Shown in pieces: positions 1-7,528 of a stretch of DNA of 11,728 nucleotides. The number at the start of each line of letters is the position of its first letter. Position 1 is the first letter of the stretch. A program made the position numbers and the translations under genes. Where the stretch lies: the NCBI GenBank assembly GCA_034437315.1, contig DAOTUC010000334.1, positions 1 to 11,728 of the forward strand. The letters run 5' to 3'. The notes under the pieces are model-generated. The model did not search any database and had not been told where the DNA came from. It saw only the letters and a program-made list of their open reading frames with translations. The DNA comes from DSAR01 sp034437315 (GTDB lineage: Bacteria; Chloroflexota; Anaerolineae; B4-G1).

Positions 1-3000
1 CCTCCCAGTCGGCGTCGCCGTTCTTGTTTCCGGGCGAGATGTATTCCGTGTAGTCCTGGGGACGGACCCAGGCCGCCAGGGTGAAATTGCCCACGCCCTG
101 GCTCAGGTCAAGGCTGTCGCTGGGACCGGCGAGGAGATGGGACATCTGGTCAAACGCGACGCTGTTCCCCAGGGGGCTGTTCTTGCCCAGCACGGGGCAG
201 CGAGGATTAAAATATTGGTAGACAGGCCAACCGAAGTAATACTGGGGACAGGTGATATCATTCTGAGTGGAGGAACTATCGCTGAGATGGCATTCATCCC
301 CCGAGCAATCGTAATCGGTCTCTTCAAACTCGGCGTGGAAGACCGGTTCCCGCACCCGCGTGGCGATTTCCTCCGGGGATAGGGCTTTGGGCAGGACCTC
401 CACGTCGTCGATCAAGCCGTCGAAGAAGCGGTCCGGCCCATCCTTATGATCCCGAGCGCCGACGAACCAGTTCTGGTCGACGACGATGGCCCCGGTATCG
501 GCGGCCTGTTGGGCCACCTGGACGCCGTTCCGGTAGAGCCGCCACTTTTCGCCGTCGTAGGTCCCCGCCAGGTGAACCCAGTTATTGAGATCGCTCGTGG
601 GGATATCGTAACTGGCGCGGGCGGTATCGCCGTTGTCCCAGTAGCCAACCTCGTATTTTCCCTGGTTGATGTGGAAGAAGACCTGTTTCCCCTCCGAGGG
701 CCGGTAGCCGTGGGTCAGGATGCTGCGGAAGTCATCGCCGGCGTGGGGCTTGATCCAGGCGGCCAGGGTGATGGCCCCCTCGAAATTCATCCGGTCCGGG
801 TTGCCCAGGGCGACGTAGTCGTCGGTCCCGTCGAATGCTACCGCCAGCCCGGCGTAGCCCGTCTGCCCGGCGGTGGGGCAGGCGCTGCCGGAGCAGACGC
901 CATCGTGCCCCAGCAGCGAGTTATCGACGAAACGGGTCGCGCCGGCGATCTCGTTGAAGCGCAGCCACAACACGCGCCCGCCCGCCTCGCGCCGCAGCCA
1001 GGCCATGTTGGCCCCGGCCCGGTGGGTCAGGCTGATGCGCTGCGACTGGGCGACGTCGGGCGCCACCATCATGGTCCCGTCCAGGCCGGTCGTCCTGCCG
1101 GGCGGAAGTTTGTACGCCTGCGGTTCCACGTCTCCATACGGGGCGGCCAACGGGAAATCCACCTCCAGCAGGCCCAGGGCATACCGGTCCCGGACCTTGT
1201 TCTCGACGGTGGCGGCGTAGGTCAGCGTCTGGCCCGGGGCTACGAAGCGGCTCGACGGAGCGGGCGCCGAGACGATCCACTCCAACAGCACCTCGACGGC
1301 GCCGCCATCGGTAAAGGTGTGCGAATGCTCACCGGTCGCGCCGCTGGGGAAACTGACCATGCCGAGATCGTCGTCGCTACTAAAAATATCGTGTTCGATC
1401 ATCTGAAGAGTGGCCGAACTCTCACACAGCGCCTGGAACACGTTTGGCTCGTAGACGTTACCCGCCTTGGCGCCGGTCTGATACCATATCGACTGTCCAT
1501 TGATCTTGATCTCCAGTTCGCCAGACGTGTCGAGGAACCCGTCGTCCATACTGATGACCTCGACCTGGGCGATGATGACCTGGGTACACGCCGGCGCGCC
1601 GAGCTGGGACTCGATAGCCATGACGTTCGGTTCGGAGTAGACGCGCGGGTTGAAGCCGTACACCTGCTCCAGCTTGTCGGTGATGCCGTCGCCGTCCGTG
1701 TCCGGGTCGTGGGGGTCGGAGGTGACGCGGGTAATGAGCGGCTCGTTCGAGCTATCGAAGCCATACACGTATTCCCACCCCTCGACCTCCTCCCGGTCCA
1801 GCAGGCCGTCGCTGTCGCTGTCAGCCCGGGCGGGGTTGGTCCCATGCCGGACCTCCTCGTAATCGGACCACCCGTCCCCGTCGGTGTCCGGGTTCTGCGG
1901 ATTCAACCCATGGCGGACCTCGTAGAAATCGGACAGCCCGTCGGCGTCGGTGTCGGCGAAGCGGTCGTCGGGGTCGTTGCCCCCCTTGGCCTGGCTGCGC
2001 AGCCCATCGCCGTCGGCGTCGGCCAGCACCGGGAAGGCATCATCCCACGCCAGGGCGTAACTCCGGTCGCCCCTGCTGGACAGCGCGTAGAAGCCATCCA
2101 GCGTGGCGGGAAAGACATCGAACTTGAAGTTATCGCCCAGGGGGACGTGGAGCGTGTCCTCGGTGGGCCGCAGCCAGCAGACGGGAATGGGAATCGGCAG
2201 GGGATTGACCGGCGTCAGCGGCGGCAGCGTCGTGCACTCCTGGGCCTGGATGGCGTGGGATTCGGCCAGGTAGAGTTCCGGTTCCCAGTTCAGGCCAGGC
2301 TCCACGAAGGTGACGTTGCCCCCGTTGTCCACGTGCTGGGTGGTGGTGTAGCGCTTCGAATCGAGGTCGCCGCTGCCGGCGGGTTGCCACTCGTCCTCCA
2401 TTTGCTTGATGCCGACGTCGATCGTCTCGGTATCGGTGGTCACCAGGGCGTAGCGGAAGGTCGCGTCGTTGACGAAGGGATCGGTAAACTGCCAGATGTA
2501 GAAGACGCCGATGCCAAAGTCGTCGAGCAGCCGCTGGAGCGCCTCGAAATCTCCATCCTGGATCAGGGCCTCGATCTCCTCCTTCGCCTGATCCGGCTCC
2601 ATGGGCGCGTTGCGGTACAGGGTAGTGAAGACGTCGGCGCTGATGGACAGGTTGCCGTCCACGGCCATCCCCTGGGCCAGCGGCGAGACGTCCACCTGGA
2701 AATTGGTGGGCGTCATGCGGTCCGCGGCCTGGAGGTCGACCAGCGGCTTCTGGTCATAGATAAAGGTCTCCACCAGCTTGGTCATCGCGCCGGTGATGCC
2801 GCCGCATGCATAATCCTTGACCAGTGTCCACCAGCTCTCGTCCTCCACGCCCGTCGTCGCCTCGACCACCATGCAGGCCGAGACGATGAGGGCGTCGATG
2901 AGGCCGATGATGGCCACGATCACCGGCCCGATGATGGGGATCATGCCGATCGCCAGCATGATGGCCGCCACGATCACCGTCGCCACCATGTTCGCCAGGG

Positions 3001-6000
3001 CCTGGTCGAAGGCCAACGTGCCGGGCATGACGCCCCCAGAGACCATGCTGTAGACGAAGAAACCCGCCGCGATGACGCTGGTGATGATCATGCCGATCAC
3101 GGCGGCGATGGCTGAGGCCCGGCTCACCGTGTTCGCCAGGCTTTTGACCGTCTGCCAGCCGGACGTCGAGACCGCCGTGTACAAATCCTTGATCGCCATG
3201 CAGACCAGAGCCACGCTGACCGCCGCCGAGATCCCCTGGATCACGTACTCGGTGCCGGGGATGTCTAGAGCCAAGGCGACGGCGACGTAGGCGACCAACC
3301 CCACGGCCACCACGGCGCCGGCGACCAGGAGCGGCGCGCCGGCCTTACCCACCCGGGTCTGGCCCTTCCATATCCCGCCGAGTAGGCCGGTCTTGCCGCC
3401 GGGACTCTGGCCCGTCTTGACCAACAGGTTCAGCGTCTCGTCAGTCGTCCCGGCGCCGAACACCCGGGTGAACCACTTGGCGTCCATAATCGTCCGGCCC
3501 AATGAGGCCCAGCGCCCGGCCTCTGCCACCTGGGACGCGATCTCCAGCACGATCACCTTGGCGATGACGCCGCCCACCTTGGCGCCGGTATAGGTAACGT
3601 CGGCGTCCTCGCGGGCGTAGGTCAGGGTCAGGGGCGCGCCATCCATCTCGACGAAATTGCTCAGCCCAGCGAACAGGGTCAGGTAGAAGGATCCGGCCAC
3701 GAGCTCGGCGCCGTCCTTGAGGCCCTCGATCTCGTCGGGGGCATAGCCATCCGGGTTGAGGTCGGGATCGGCGTCGAATCGGGGGCGCAACCGGGCCTTG
3801 AGCTTGGCCACGTACTCGTCGATGGCGTCGGCCTCCCAAACGCCAGCCCCGGCGTATTTGTACGGGGCCCAGTTCAGGCCGGCCAGGACGGTCTCGGGGA
3901 CCTCGCCCGGGTCCAGTACGATCTTGACCTGGTTCGTCGCCAACACGCCATCCTCAATGGTAGCCGCGTGCTGCACCACCGCGTCGCCGGCGTCGAGCGA
4001 GGCGCTGCGGACGGTCTCCTCCCGCGCGAACAGCATAGTGGGGTTCTCGATCTTGGGCGTGCCGCCGTCCATGAAGTAATCGGCCAGGATCTCCTGGGTG
4101 TGCGTCATGGGGAGATGGCTGACGTCGCTCTGGTGGGGGAAGGTGTAGGTGATCACCTGGAGGGCGTTCTTCGGGATGTCCCAACGTGCCTCCGGGGAGG
4201 CACTATTGCCGGTGTGGAAGCGGGTCCAGATGTCGTCTAACGTCAGATCGCGCGCGTCCCCGTCTGAGCGCCCGGCGACGAAGGTCTGGTCCAGGTTGGC
4301 GGCCAGGCCCCACAGGTAGGCCTCGTAATAGGTGTCGGGATCGTAGCCGTGGTTGAGGGCGTAGTTGGGGTTCTCGAAGATGACGCCGGCCCTCAGGCCC
4401 CGGTCCTCGCGCACCGAGAAGCCGGTCAGGTACCAATCGTCGTAATAGGTGTGGATGACCGTCTCGCGCTCGACCCAGTTATCCTTGCCCGCGCACCAGG
4501 CCTCGTACCGGTCGCTTTGCGGCTCGTCGGGCTGGAAGTCGTCGGGCACCGGCAGGCAATAGTCGGTCTTGGCCTGGATCATCCACACCAGGCGCGCCTT
4601 CTGCCAGGGGCCGGCACCGGTGACGCTGGGGCGGTAGAACATGCGGCCGCCAAAGGCCACCGGGCCGTCGCCGGCCGGGTCCTTCACCAGGGAGAGCGGC
4701 ACGTAGGCCGCCAGGGTGCCCGCCTGGTCCAGCTTCCGGACCGTCACGTTGAAGTCCGCCATCTCGCCAGCGTCCAGCCAGGCGGTGATGGGTGTGGTGG
4801 GCTGGATCGCGGGCGCGCCGGGTTTGACGGGCAGGTGGCCGTAATGTCCTTGCTGGTAGGGGATCTCGATCTCCAGCATGGGGATCAGCCGCATGTCGCC
4901 GTTCGCCTCTTTGCCGCTGTTGCCGAAGGTCGTGTTGTGCACCCGCTGGACCTGTCCCTCCCGGTCGTCAGAGGGCCAGTCCAGCACGTTGAGCGTGTAC
5001 CACAGGTGATCCGGGTTGACCGGGCGGAGCTGGAAGTCCACGTAGGCCGGGGTATCCAGCGTCAGGTCATCCAGCTTGAAGCGAAAGGCCCCGCCGTCCA
5101 GCCCCCCAATCTCACCGCCGTCAACCGAGCCGGCCGCCAGCGTGCGCGTGAGGTCGACCTTGTCCGGCACGCCGTCGTTGTCGTCGTCAAAGTCAAAGGC
5201 GTCGGGAATACCGTCCGCGTCGATATCAACGTCGCAATTCGGAATCGAGTCGCCATCGGGGTCGGGACAATCCAGCTCGCCGTTTTCCTTGACCGGGAGC
5301 TCAATCCCATCCGGCGTCCCGTCGCCGTTGGTGTCGGCGTTCAGCGGGTCCAGGTACCAGCGCCGGCCCGCACTGTCCTCAAATCCGCGCACCTCCACCC
5401 CATCTAGGATGCCGTCGCCATCGCTGTCCGCCCCGTCGGGCGTGGTCGGGTTGGTGCCCAGCTCGAAGACCTCGACGTCGTCGTTGAGGCCATCGCCGTC
5501 GGTGTCCTTCTTGTTCGGGTCGGTGCCGATGCAACCTTCTTGCATGTTGGTCAAGTTGTCCTCGTCATCGTCGGCGCCGTCGTCGTTTTCCAGGTCGCAC
5601 TCGGAGCTGGCGGCGGTCAGCCGGGCCGGGTTCGCAGCCGAGTTCGCAACGAAAGGCAGGTCGTCGAGGGAGGACGGCGAGCGCGCCGGTTGGGCAGCGG
5701 CGCGGGCGACCAATGGATCGCTCCGGGGATCGAAGGATTTGTCGCCCTGTAGCGATGCGCGCAGTTCGCGCTCCTGGCGGGCCGCTTCCTGCTCTCGCTC
5801 CCGCTCGGCGCGGGTGGCGGCTTGCTTCTGGGAAAAGGCGTACACCTGCTCGCTCTGGAGCAGCGGCGTGACGAGTAACGAGGCGACGACGGCGATCACG
5901 ACCGCGGCGTAGGCTCGCATCGAGTTCCGCTGCACAATCAACACGACGGCCATACCCAGGCATACTCCCCAGAGACCGAGGTTGGCGGCGGTCTGCGCCA

Positions 6001-6883
6001 GGTCTTGCGAGGTCAGGCGGGCCAGTTTTGTCCGAAGCCTCGATACCAACCCGGTGCCCGGATGCCCGGCGCTGGCTAAACCGGCCTGGAATTGGGAGAA
6101 ATCGGTGGTGATTTTAACTTCGGTCTGCTCGCGATGGTCGGGCGGGAATTTCACGTGGAGCACCTGGCGCAGGGGCAGGCCGTCGCTATCCAGCCACAGT
6201 TCCCCCTGGCCCGTCATATCCACGTACGTCTGCACCATGTCCAGGCGCAGGCCCGAAGGCAACGCGCCCTGGCGCACCAACTCTTCCTCCATCCGGTCGC
6301 GCATGTAGGCCGCAAAGCTTGGTCCGTCCAGATGGAAGGCGTAGCGCTCGACGGCGACCCCGGAACGGGTCTCGGTGCCCACCCGGCGGACGTCCTCGGC
6401 CCCGGCCAGGTAGGCCAGGGGATCCCGGTCCGGCGCGAAGAGGCCGCTGAAGTCGTCGATCTCGCGCCAGCCGCTGGTCCCCACGCGGCCCGTGGCCTGG
6501 CCGTCGGCGACGCGAATTTCGAGGCCGTCGTCGCCGGTGAGGGCGCTCCCCCCACCGGACCAGACCGTCATGGCCATCGAATCGGCGCCGGCGTCTACCT
6601 GGCCCTCGATGTACAGACGCTCCGTCGTGCTGCCCAGCCCGACGTTCTCCAGTTTAGGCAGGGGCCACGTCGTCTGCTTGATCTCGGTCGTGTAGTGATA
6701 CGCGCCGATGTCGTTGGCCCGCCGCCAGGCGGCTGCCACGGCCACCGCGCCATCGCGAGAACGGGCCGTGGTTGGAGACGGAAAATAGGCCAAGAGCGCT
6801 GCCAGGGTCAGGGCCACCAGCAGACCGAGGGCCAAGAGCAATTGGGGGGTCGTCTTAGCAGAACGGGGGGATGCCTTCTTCAT
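1..6883 (-). CDS. Giant exported mosaic protein with TSP3 arrays, internal membrane block and LamG domains (C-terminus outside window)
   Basis: The frame is open for 2,294 codons from ATG 6883-6881 to the window edge, with no stop on full translation. The start is supported by GAGGAG eight bases upstream and by a Lys/Arg-containing N-terminus followed by a hydrophobic stretch (about residues 15-34), a signal peptide or anchor. Order seen: LolA/LppX-like beta domain (about 45-265, tentative); two helices (298-318, 322-341); Arg/Glu-rich segment likely coiled coil (355-375); TSP3-type repeats with DTDGDGLND, DSDGDGILD and DADGIPD (430-575); unassigned beta-rich part (580-1170); four to five membrane helices (1184-1340); second TSP3 array with DTDGDGWSD and EVRHG-NP (1621-1745); CARDB/DUF11-like sandwich (about 1865-1930); LamG (1972-2170) with TLAAWIKP, WVHLAGTYDG and LIDDVEVL; second LamG (2183 on). 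TSP3 repeats bind calcium and LamG often binds carbohydrate, so a cell-surface role in adhesion or binding is inferred. No catalytic site was recognised. It may be co-transcribed with the small gene upstream. Confidence 0.93.
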   Translation of the reverse strand, partial: MKKASPRSAKTTPQLLLALGLLVALTLAALLAYFPSPTTARSRDGAVAVAAAWRRANDIGAYHYTTEIKQTTWPLPKLENVGLGSTTERLYIEGQVDAGADSMAMTVWSGGGSALTGDDGLEIRVADGQATGRVGTSGWREIDDFSGLFAPDRDPLAYLAGAEDVRRVGTETRSGVAVERYAFHLDGPSFAAYMRDRMEEELVRQGALPSGLRLDMVQTYVDMTGQGELWLDSDGLPLRQVLHVKFPPDHREQTEVKITTDFSQFQAGLASAGHPGTGLVSRLRTKLARLTSQDLAQTAANLGLWGVCLGMAVVLIVQRNSMRAYAAVVIAVVASLLVTPLLQSEQVYAFSQKQAATRAEREREQEAARQERELRASLQGDKSFDPRSDPLVARAAAQPARSPSSLDDLPFVANSAANPARLTAASSECDLENDDGADDDEDNLTNMQEGCIGTDPNKKDTDGDGLNDDVEVFELGTNPTTPDGADSDGDGILDGVEVRGFEDSAGRRWYLDPLNADTNGDGTPDGIELPVKENGELDCPDPDGDSIPNCDVDIDADGIPDAFDFDDDNDGVPDKVDLTRTLAAGSVDGGEIGGLDGGAFRFKLDDLTLDTPAYVDFQLRPVNPDHLWYTLNVLDWPSDDREGQVQRVHNTTFGNSGKEANGDMRLIPMLEIEIPYQQGHYGHLPVKPGAPAIQPTTPITAWLDAGEMADFNVTVRKLDQAGTLAAYVPLSLVKDPAGDGPVAFGGRMFYRPSVTGAGPWQKARLVWMIQAKTDYCLPVPDDFQPDEPQSDRYEAWCAGKDNWVERETVIHTYYDDWYLTGFSVREDRGLRAGVIFENPNYALNHGYDPDTYYEAYLWGLAANLDQTFVAGRSDGDARDLTLDDIWTRFHTGNSASPEARWDIPKNALQVITYTFPHQSDVSHLPMTHTQEILADYFMDGGTPKIENPTMLFAREETVRSASLDAGDAVVQHAATIEDGVLATNQVKIVLDPGEVPETVLAGLNWAPYKYAGAGVWEADAIDEYVAKLKARLRPRFDADPDLNPDGYAPDEIEGLKDGAELVAGSFYLTLFAGLSNFVEMDGAPLTLTYAREDADVTYTGAKVGGVIAKVIVLEIASQVAEAGRWASLGRTIMDAKWFTRVFGAGTTDETLNLLVKTGQSPGGKTGLLGGIWKGQTRVGKAGAPLLVAGAVVAVGLVAYVAVALALDIPGTEYVIQGISAAVSVALVCMAIKDLYTAVSTSGWQTVKSLANTVSRASAIAAVIGMIITSVIAAGFFVYSMVSGGVMPGTLAFDQALANMVATVIVAAIMLAIGMIPIIGPVIVAIIGLIDALIVSACMVVEATTGVEDESWWTLVKDYACGGITGAMTKLVETFIYDQKPLVDLQAADRMTPTNFQVDVSPLAQGMAVDGNLSISADVFTTLYRNAPMEPDQAKEEIEALIQDGDFEALQRLLDDFGIGVFYIWQFTDPFVNDATFRYALVTTDTETIDVGIKQMEDEWQPAGSGDLDSKRYTTTQHVDNGGNVTFVEPGLNWEPELYLAESHAIQAQECTTLPPLTPVNPLPIPIPVCWLRPTEDTLHVPLGDNFKFDVFPATLDGFYALSSRGDRSYALAWDDAFPVLADADGDGLRSQAKGGNDPDDRFADTDADGLSDFYEVRHGLNPQNPDTDGDGWSDYEEVRHGTNPARADSDSDGLLDREEVEGWEYVYGFDSSNEPLITRVTSDPHDPDTDGDGITDKLEQVYGFNPRVYSEPNVMAIESQLGAPACTQVIIAQVEVISMDDGFLDTSGELEIKINGQSIWYQTGAKAGNVYEPNVFQALCESSATLQMIEHDIFSSDDDLGMVSFPSGATGEHSHTFTDGGAVEVLLEWIVSAPAPSSRFVAPGQTLTYAATVENKVRDRYALGLLEVDFPLAAPYGDVEPQAYKLPPGRTTGLDGTMMVAPDVAQSQRISLTHRAGANMAWLRREAGGRVLWLRFNEIAGATRFVDNSLLGHDGVCSGSACPTAGQTGYAGLAVAFDGTDDYVALGNPDRMNFEGAITLAAWIKPHAGDDFRSILTHGYRPSEGKQVFFHINQGKYEVGYWDNGDTARASYDIPTSDLNNWVHLAGTYDGEKWRLYRNGVQVAQQAADTGAIVVDQNWFVGARDHKDGPDRFFDGLIDDVEVLPKALSPEEIATRVREPVFHAEFEETDYDCSGDECHLSDSSSTQNDITCPQYYFGWPVYQYFNPRCPVLGKNSPLGNSVAFDQMSHLLAGPSDSLDLSQGVGNFTLAAWVRPQDYTEYISPGNKNGDADWE

Positions 6884-6930
6884 CTTCAAATCTCCTCTCG
6901 TGACTGTCGTTACACAGCGTTTCACCAGGT

Positions 6931-7004
6931 TAACCACAGATGGCACCGATTTCCACGGATTATTTTCTTTGGCCAATCCGTGTCATCCGTGAAATTCGTG
7001 GTTC
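6931..7004. repeat. Imperfect 74-bp palindrome, REP/MITE-like (CACGGATT type)
   Basis: The left arm (6931-6961) begins AACCACAGATGGCACCGAT and ends CACGGATT. The right arm (6975-7004) begins AATCCGTG and ends TTCGTGGTT. The arms are reverse complements with several mismatches around a 13-base loop. The repeat lies between the stop of the 74-codon gene and the start of the giant gene, so it would be a long hairpin in a shared transcript. No T-run follows it on the minus strand, which argues against a classic intrinsic terminator. From general knowledge, similar ACCAC...CACGGATT palindromes are dispersed intergenic repeats in many environmental bacterial genomes. I infer a repeat of that kind, with a possible role in processing or attenuating the transcript. 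No clear target duplication was found. Confidence 0.75.
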
Positions 7005-7014
7005 ATATCCTCAT

Positions 7015-7239
7015 TTACGTATCCACTTCGGCGTCTGCTGGCAGCACGCCCACCGGTAGCTCGAATCCTTCGGTTCGCTCTTGCAAGAAAGCGAACAGCG
7101 CCACCAGGTCCGTAAAGGCCTGGCGCTCGCCGGTGTGGGGGCTTTCCAGGGAGGCGCGCCAGATCGGTCCCTCGTCGGTATGGGCCTTCCACACGCGCAA
7201 CATATAGGCCAGGTAGTCTTGTTTCCGCCTTTCGCTCAT
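7015..7239 (-). CDS. Small conserved hypothetical protein (74 residues)
   Basis: The start is ATG 7239-7237, preceded by GAGGAG with five-base spacing, a good ribosome binding site; the stop is TAA. The product is soluble, with no signal peptide or membrane segment. It opens with a basic MSERRKQDYLAYMLRVWKAH, continues with IWRASLESPHTGERQAF and an aromatic-rich LVALFAFLQERTE helix, and ends in an acidic tail. I recognise the pattern 'YLLRLW...WRASLE.P.TGERR.F..L..LFAFL' as a short orphan family often met in Chloroflexota genomes, but I know no assigned function. It lies 131 bases upstream of the giant surface gene on the same strand and is divergent from the BTAD activator, so it may be the first gene of a small operon. 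The good ribosome binding site and family-like sequence make a chance ORF unlikely. Confidence 0.85.
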   Translation of the reverse strand: MSERRKQDYLAYMLRVWKAHTDEGPIWRASLESPHTGERQAFTDLVALFAFLQERTEGFELPVGVLPADAEVDT

Positions 7240-7291
7240 GGTTGCTCCTCAAAGTGTGTTGGGATGCGCGCAAAACTTGGGGAAGCGAAAC

Positions 7292-7306
7292 AAAAACCAG
7301 GTTTTT
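7292..7306. repeat. 15-bp palindrome AAAAACCAGGTTTTT, copy 1
   Basis: The two 7-base arms, AAAAACC and GGTTTTT, are perfect reverse complements around one central base. With the second copy at 7374-7388 the shared sequence extends to CAAAAACC-N-GGTTTTTC-N-A, differing only at the centre and at one flanking base. The centres are 82 bases apart. The site lies in the likely 5' leader or promoter region of the 74-codon gene. It could be an operator for a dimeric regulator or a copy of a dispersed small repeat; the window alone cannot separate these. Confidence 0.7.
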
Positions 7307-7373
7307 CAATGTCTCTGAGAGACAGCAAACCCCTTGTGATTCACATCGACTTACCTGATAAAATTTGTCGCAC

Positions 7374-7388
7374 AAAAACCTGGTTTTT
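7374..7388. repeat. 15-bp palindrome AAAAACCTGGTTTTT, copy 2
   Basis: This is the second copy of the AAAAACC-N-GGTTTTT palindrome, with central T instead of A, so the two copies are also exact reverse complements of each other. If the leftward TATAAT at 7396-7401 is used, this copy covers about +1 to +15 of that transcript, a typical repressor position. Copies 1 and 2 could also pair in RNA as a 15-bp stem closing a 67-base loop. Both readings are inferences; the repeat itself is plain in the sequence. Confidence 0.7.
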
Positions 7389-7395
7389 CTACATC

Positions 7396-7401
7396 ATTAT
7401 A
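7396..7401 (-). promoter_or_regulatory. Candidate -10 box of a leftward promoter
   Basis: On the minus strand this reads TATAAT, a perfect sigma-70 -10 hexamer. The -35 region at the right distance (about 7419-7424) is weak (ACGTTC), so the call rests mainly on the -10 box and on its place upstream of the 74-codon gene. Transcription would start near 7389 and give a leader of about 150 bases that contains both 15-bp palindromes. Confidence 0.35.
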
Positions 7402-7445
7402 CTCACCAACCGTGGCGAGAACGTGGCGGGCTAGTAAGTGGCGTG

Positions 7446-7474
7446 TTGATAAACTGTTTTCGATGGAGTATAAT
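7446..7474 (+). promoter_or_regulatory. Sigma-70-type promoter of the BTAD activator
   Basis: TTGATA (7446-7451) and TATAAT (7469-7474) are separated by exactly 17 bases: one mismatch in the -35 box, none in the -10 box, ideal spacing. The start would fall near 7481, giving a leader of about 48 bases before ATG 7529. It points to housekeeping sigma transcription of the regulator gene. No strong operator overlaps the boxes; the nearest palindrome is about 58 bases upstream of the -35 box. Confidence 0.75.
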
Positions 7475-7528
7475 GTGAAAGAACTGCTAGACTCCACATC
7501 GACGGATGCCGTTTGAGTGACTTTCCAT

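Larger units (their letters stand above)
7240..7528. other. AT-richer divergent intergenic control region
   Basis: This 289-base gap separates the leftward small gene from the rightward activator. It holds the two 15-bp palindromes, two shorter dyads (GTCTCT-G-AGAGAC at 7311-7323 and TGTGA-T-TCACA at 7335-7345) and candidate promoters on both strands, listed separately. It is visibly richer in A and T than the flanking genes. Short open frames here have no ribosome binding site or protein-like composition. No tRNA or recognised riboswitch was seen. Confidence 0.7.

Noticed and set aside
446..3115. 889-codon open frame on the plus strand
   Set aside because: It is codon-aligned antisense to the giant gene. 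Its product is a low-complexity His/Arg/Asp/Gly/Val mixture with no domain, while the minus strand gives clear LamG and TSP3 motifs over the same bases.
4349..5407. 352-codon plus-strand open frame
   Set aside because: Same antisense, codon-aligned register to the giant gene; it has no recognisable domain and ends where the opposite strand is plainly coding.
6931..7004. Intrinsic terminator of the 74-codon gene
   Set aside because: The stem is long and imperfect and is followed on the minus strand by ACCTGGTGAAACG, with no U-tract.
6092..7207. 371-codon plus-strand open frame across the start of the giant gene and the small gene
   Set aside because: It is antisense to two better-supported genes, crosses the palindrome and intergenic DNA, and has no sensible product.
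7335..7345. CRP-type site from TGTGA...TCACA
   Set aside because: The arms are separated by one base instead of six, so the spacing does not fit a CRP/FNR dimer site.
7517..7528. GTG 7517 as start of the activator
   Set aside because: The ATG at 7529 matches the usual BTAD-family N-terminus, and the GTG has no better ribosome binding site. The GTG cannot be fully excluded.
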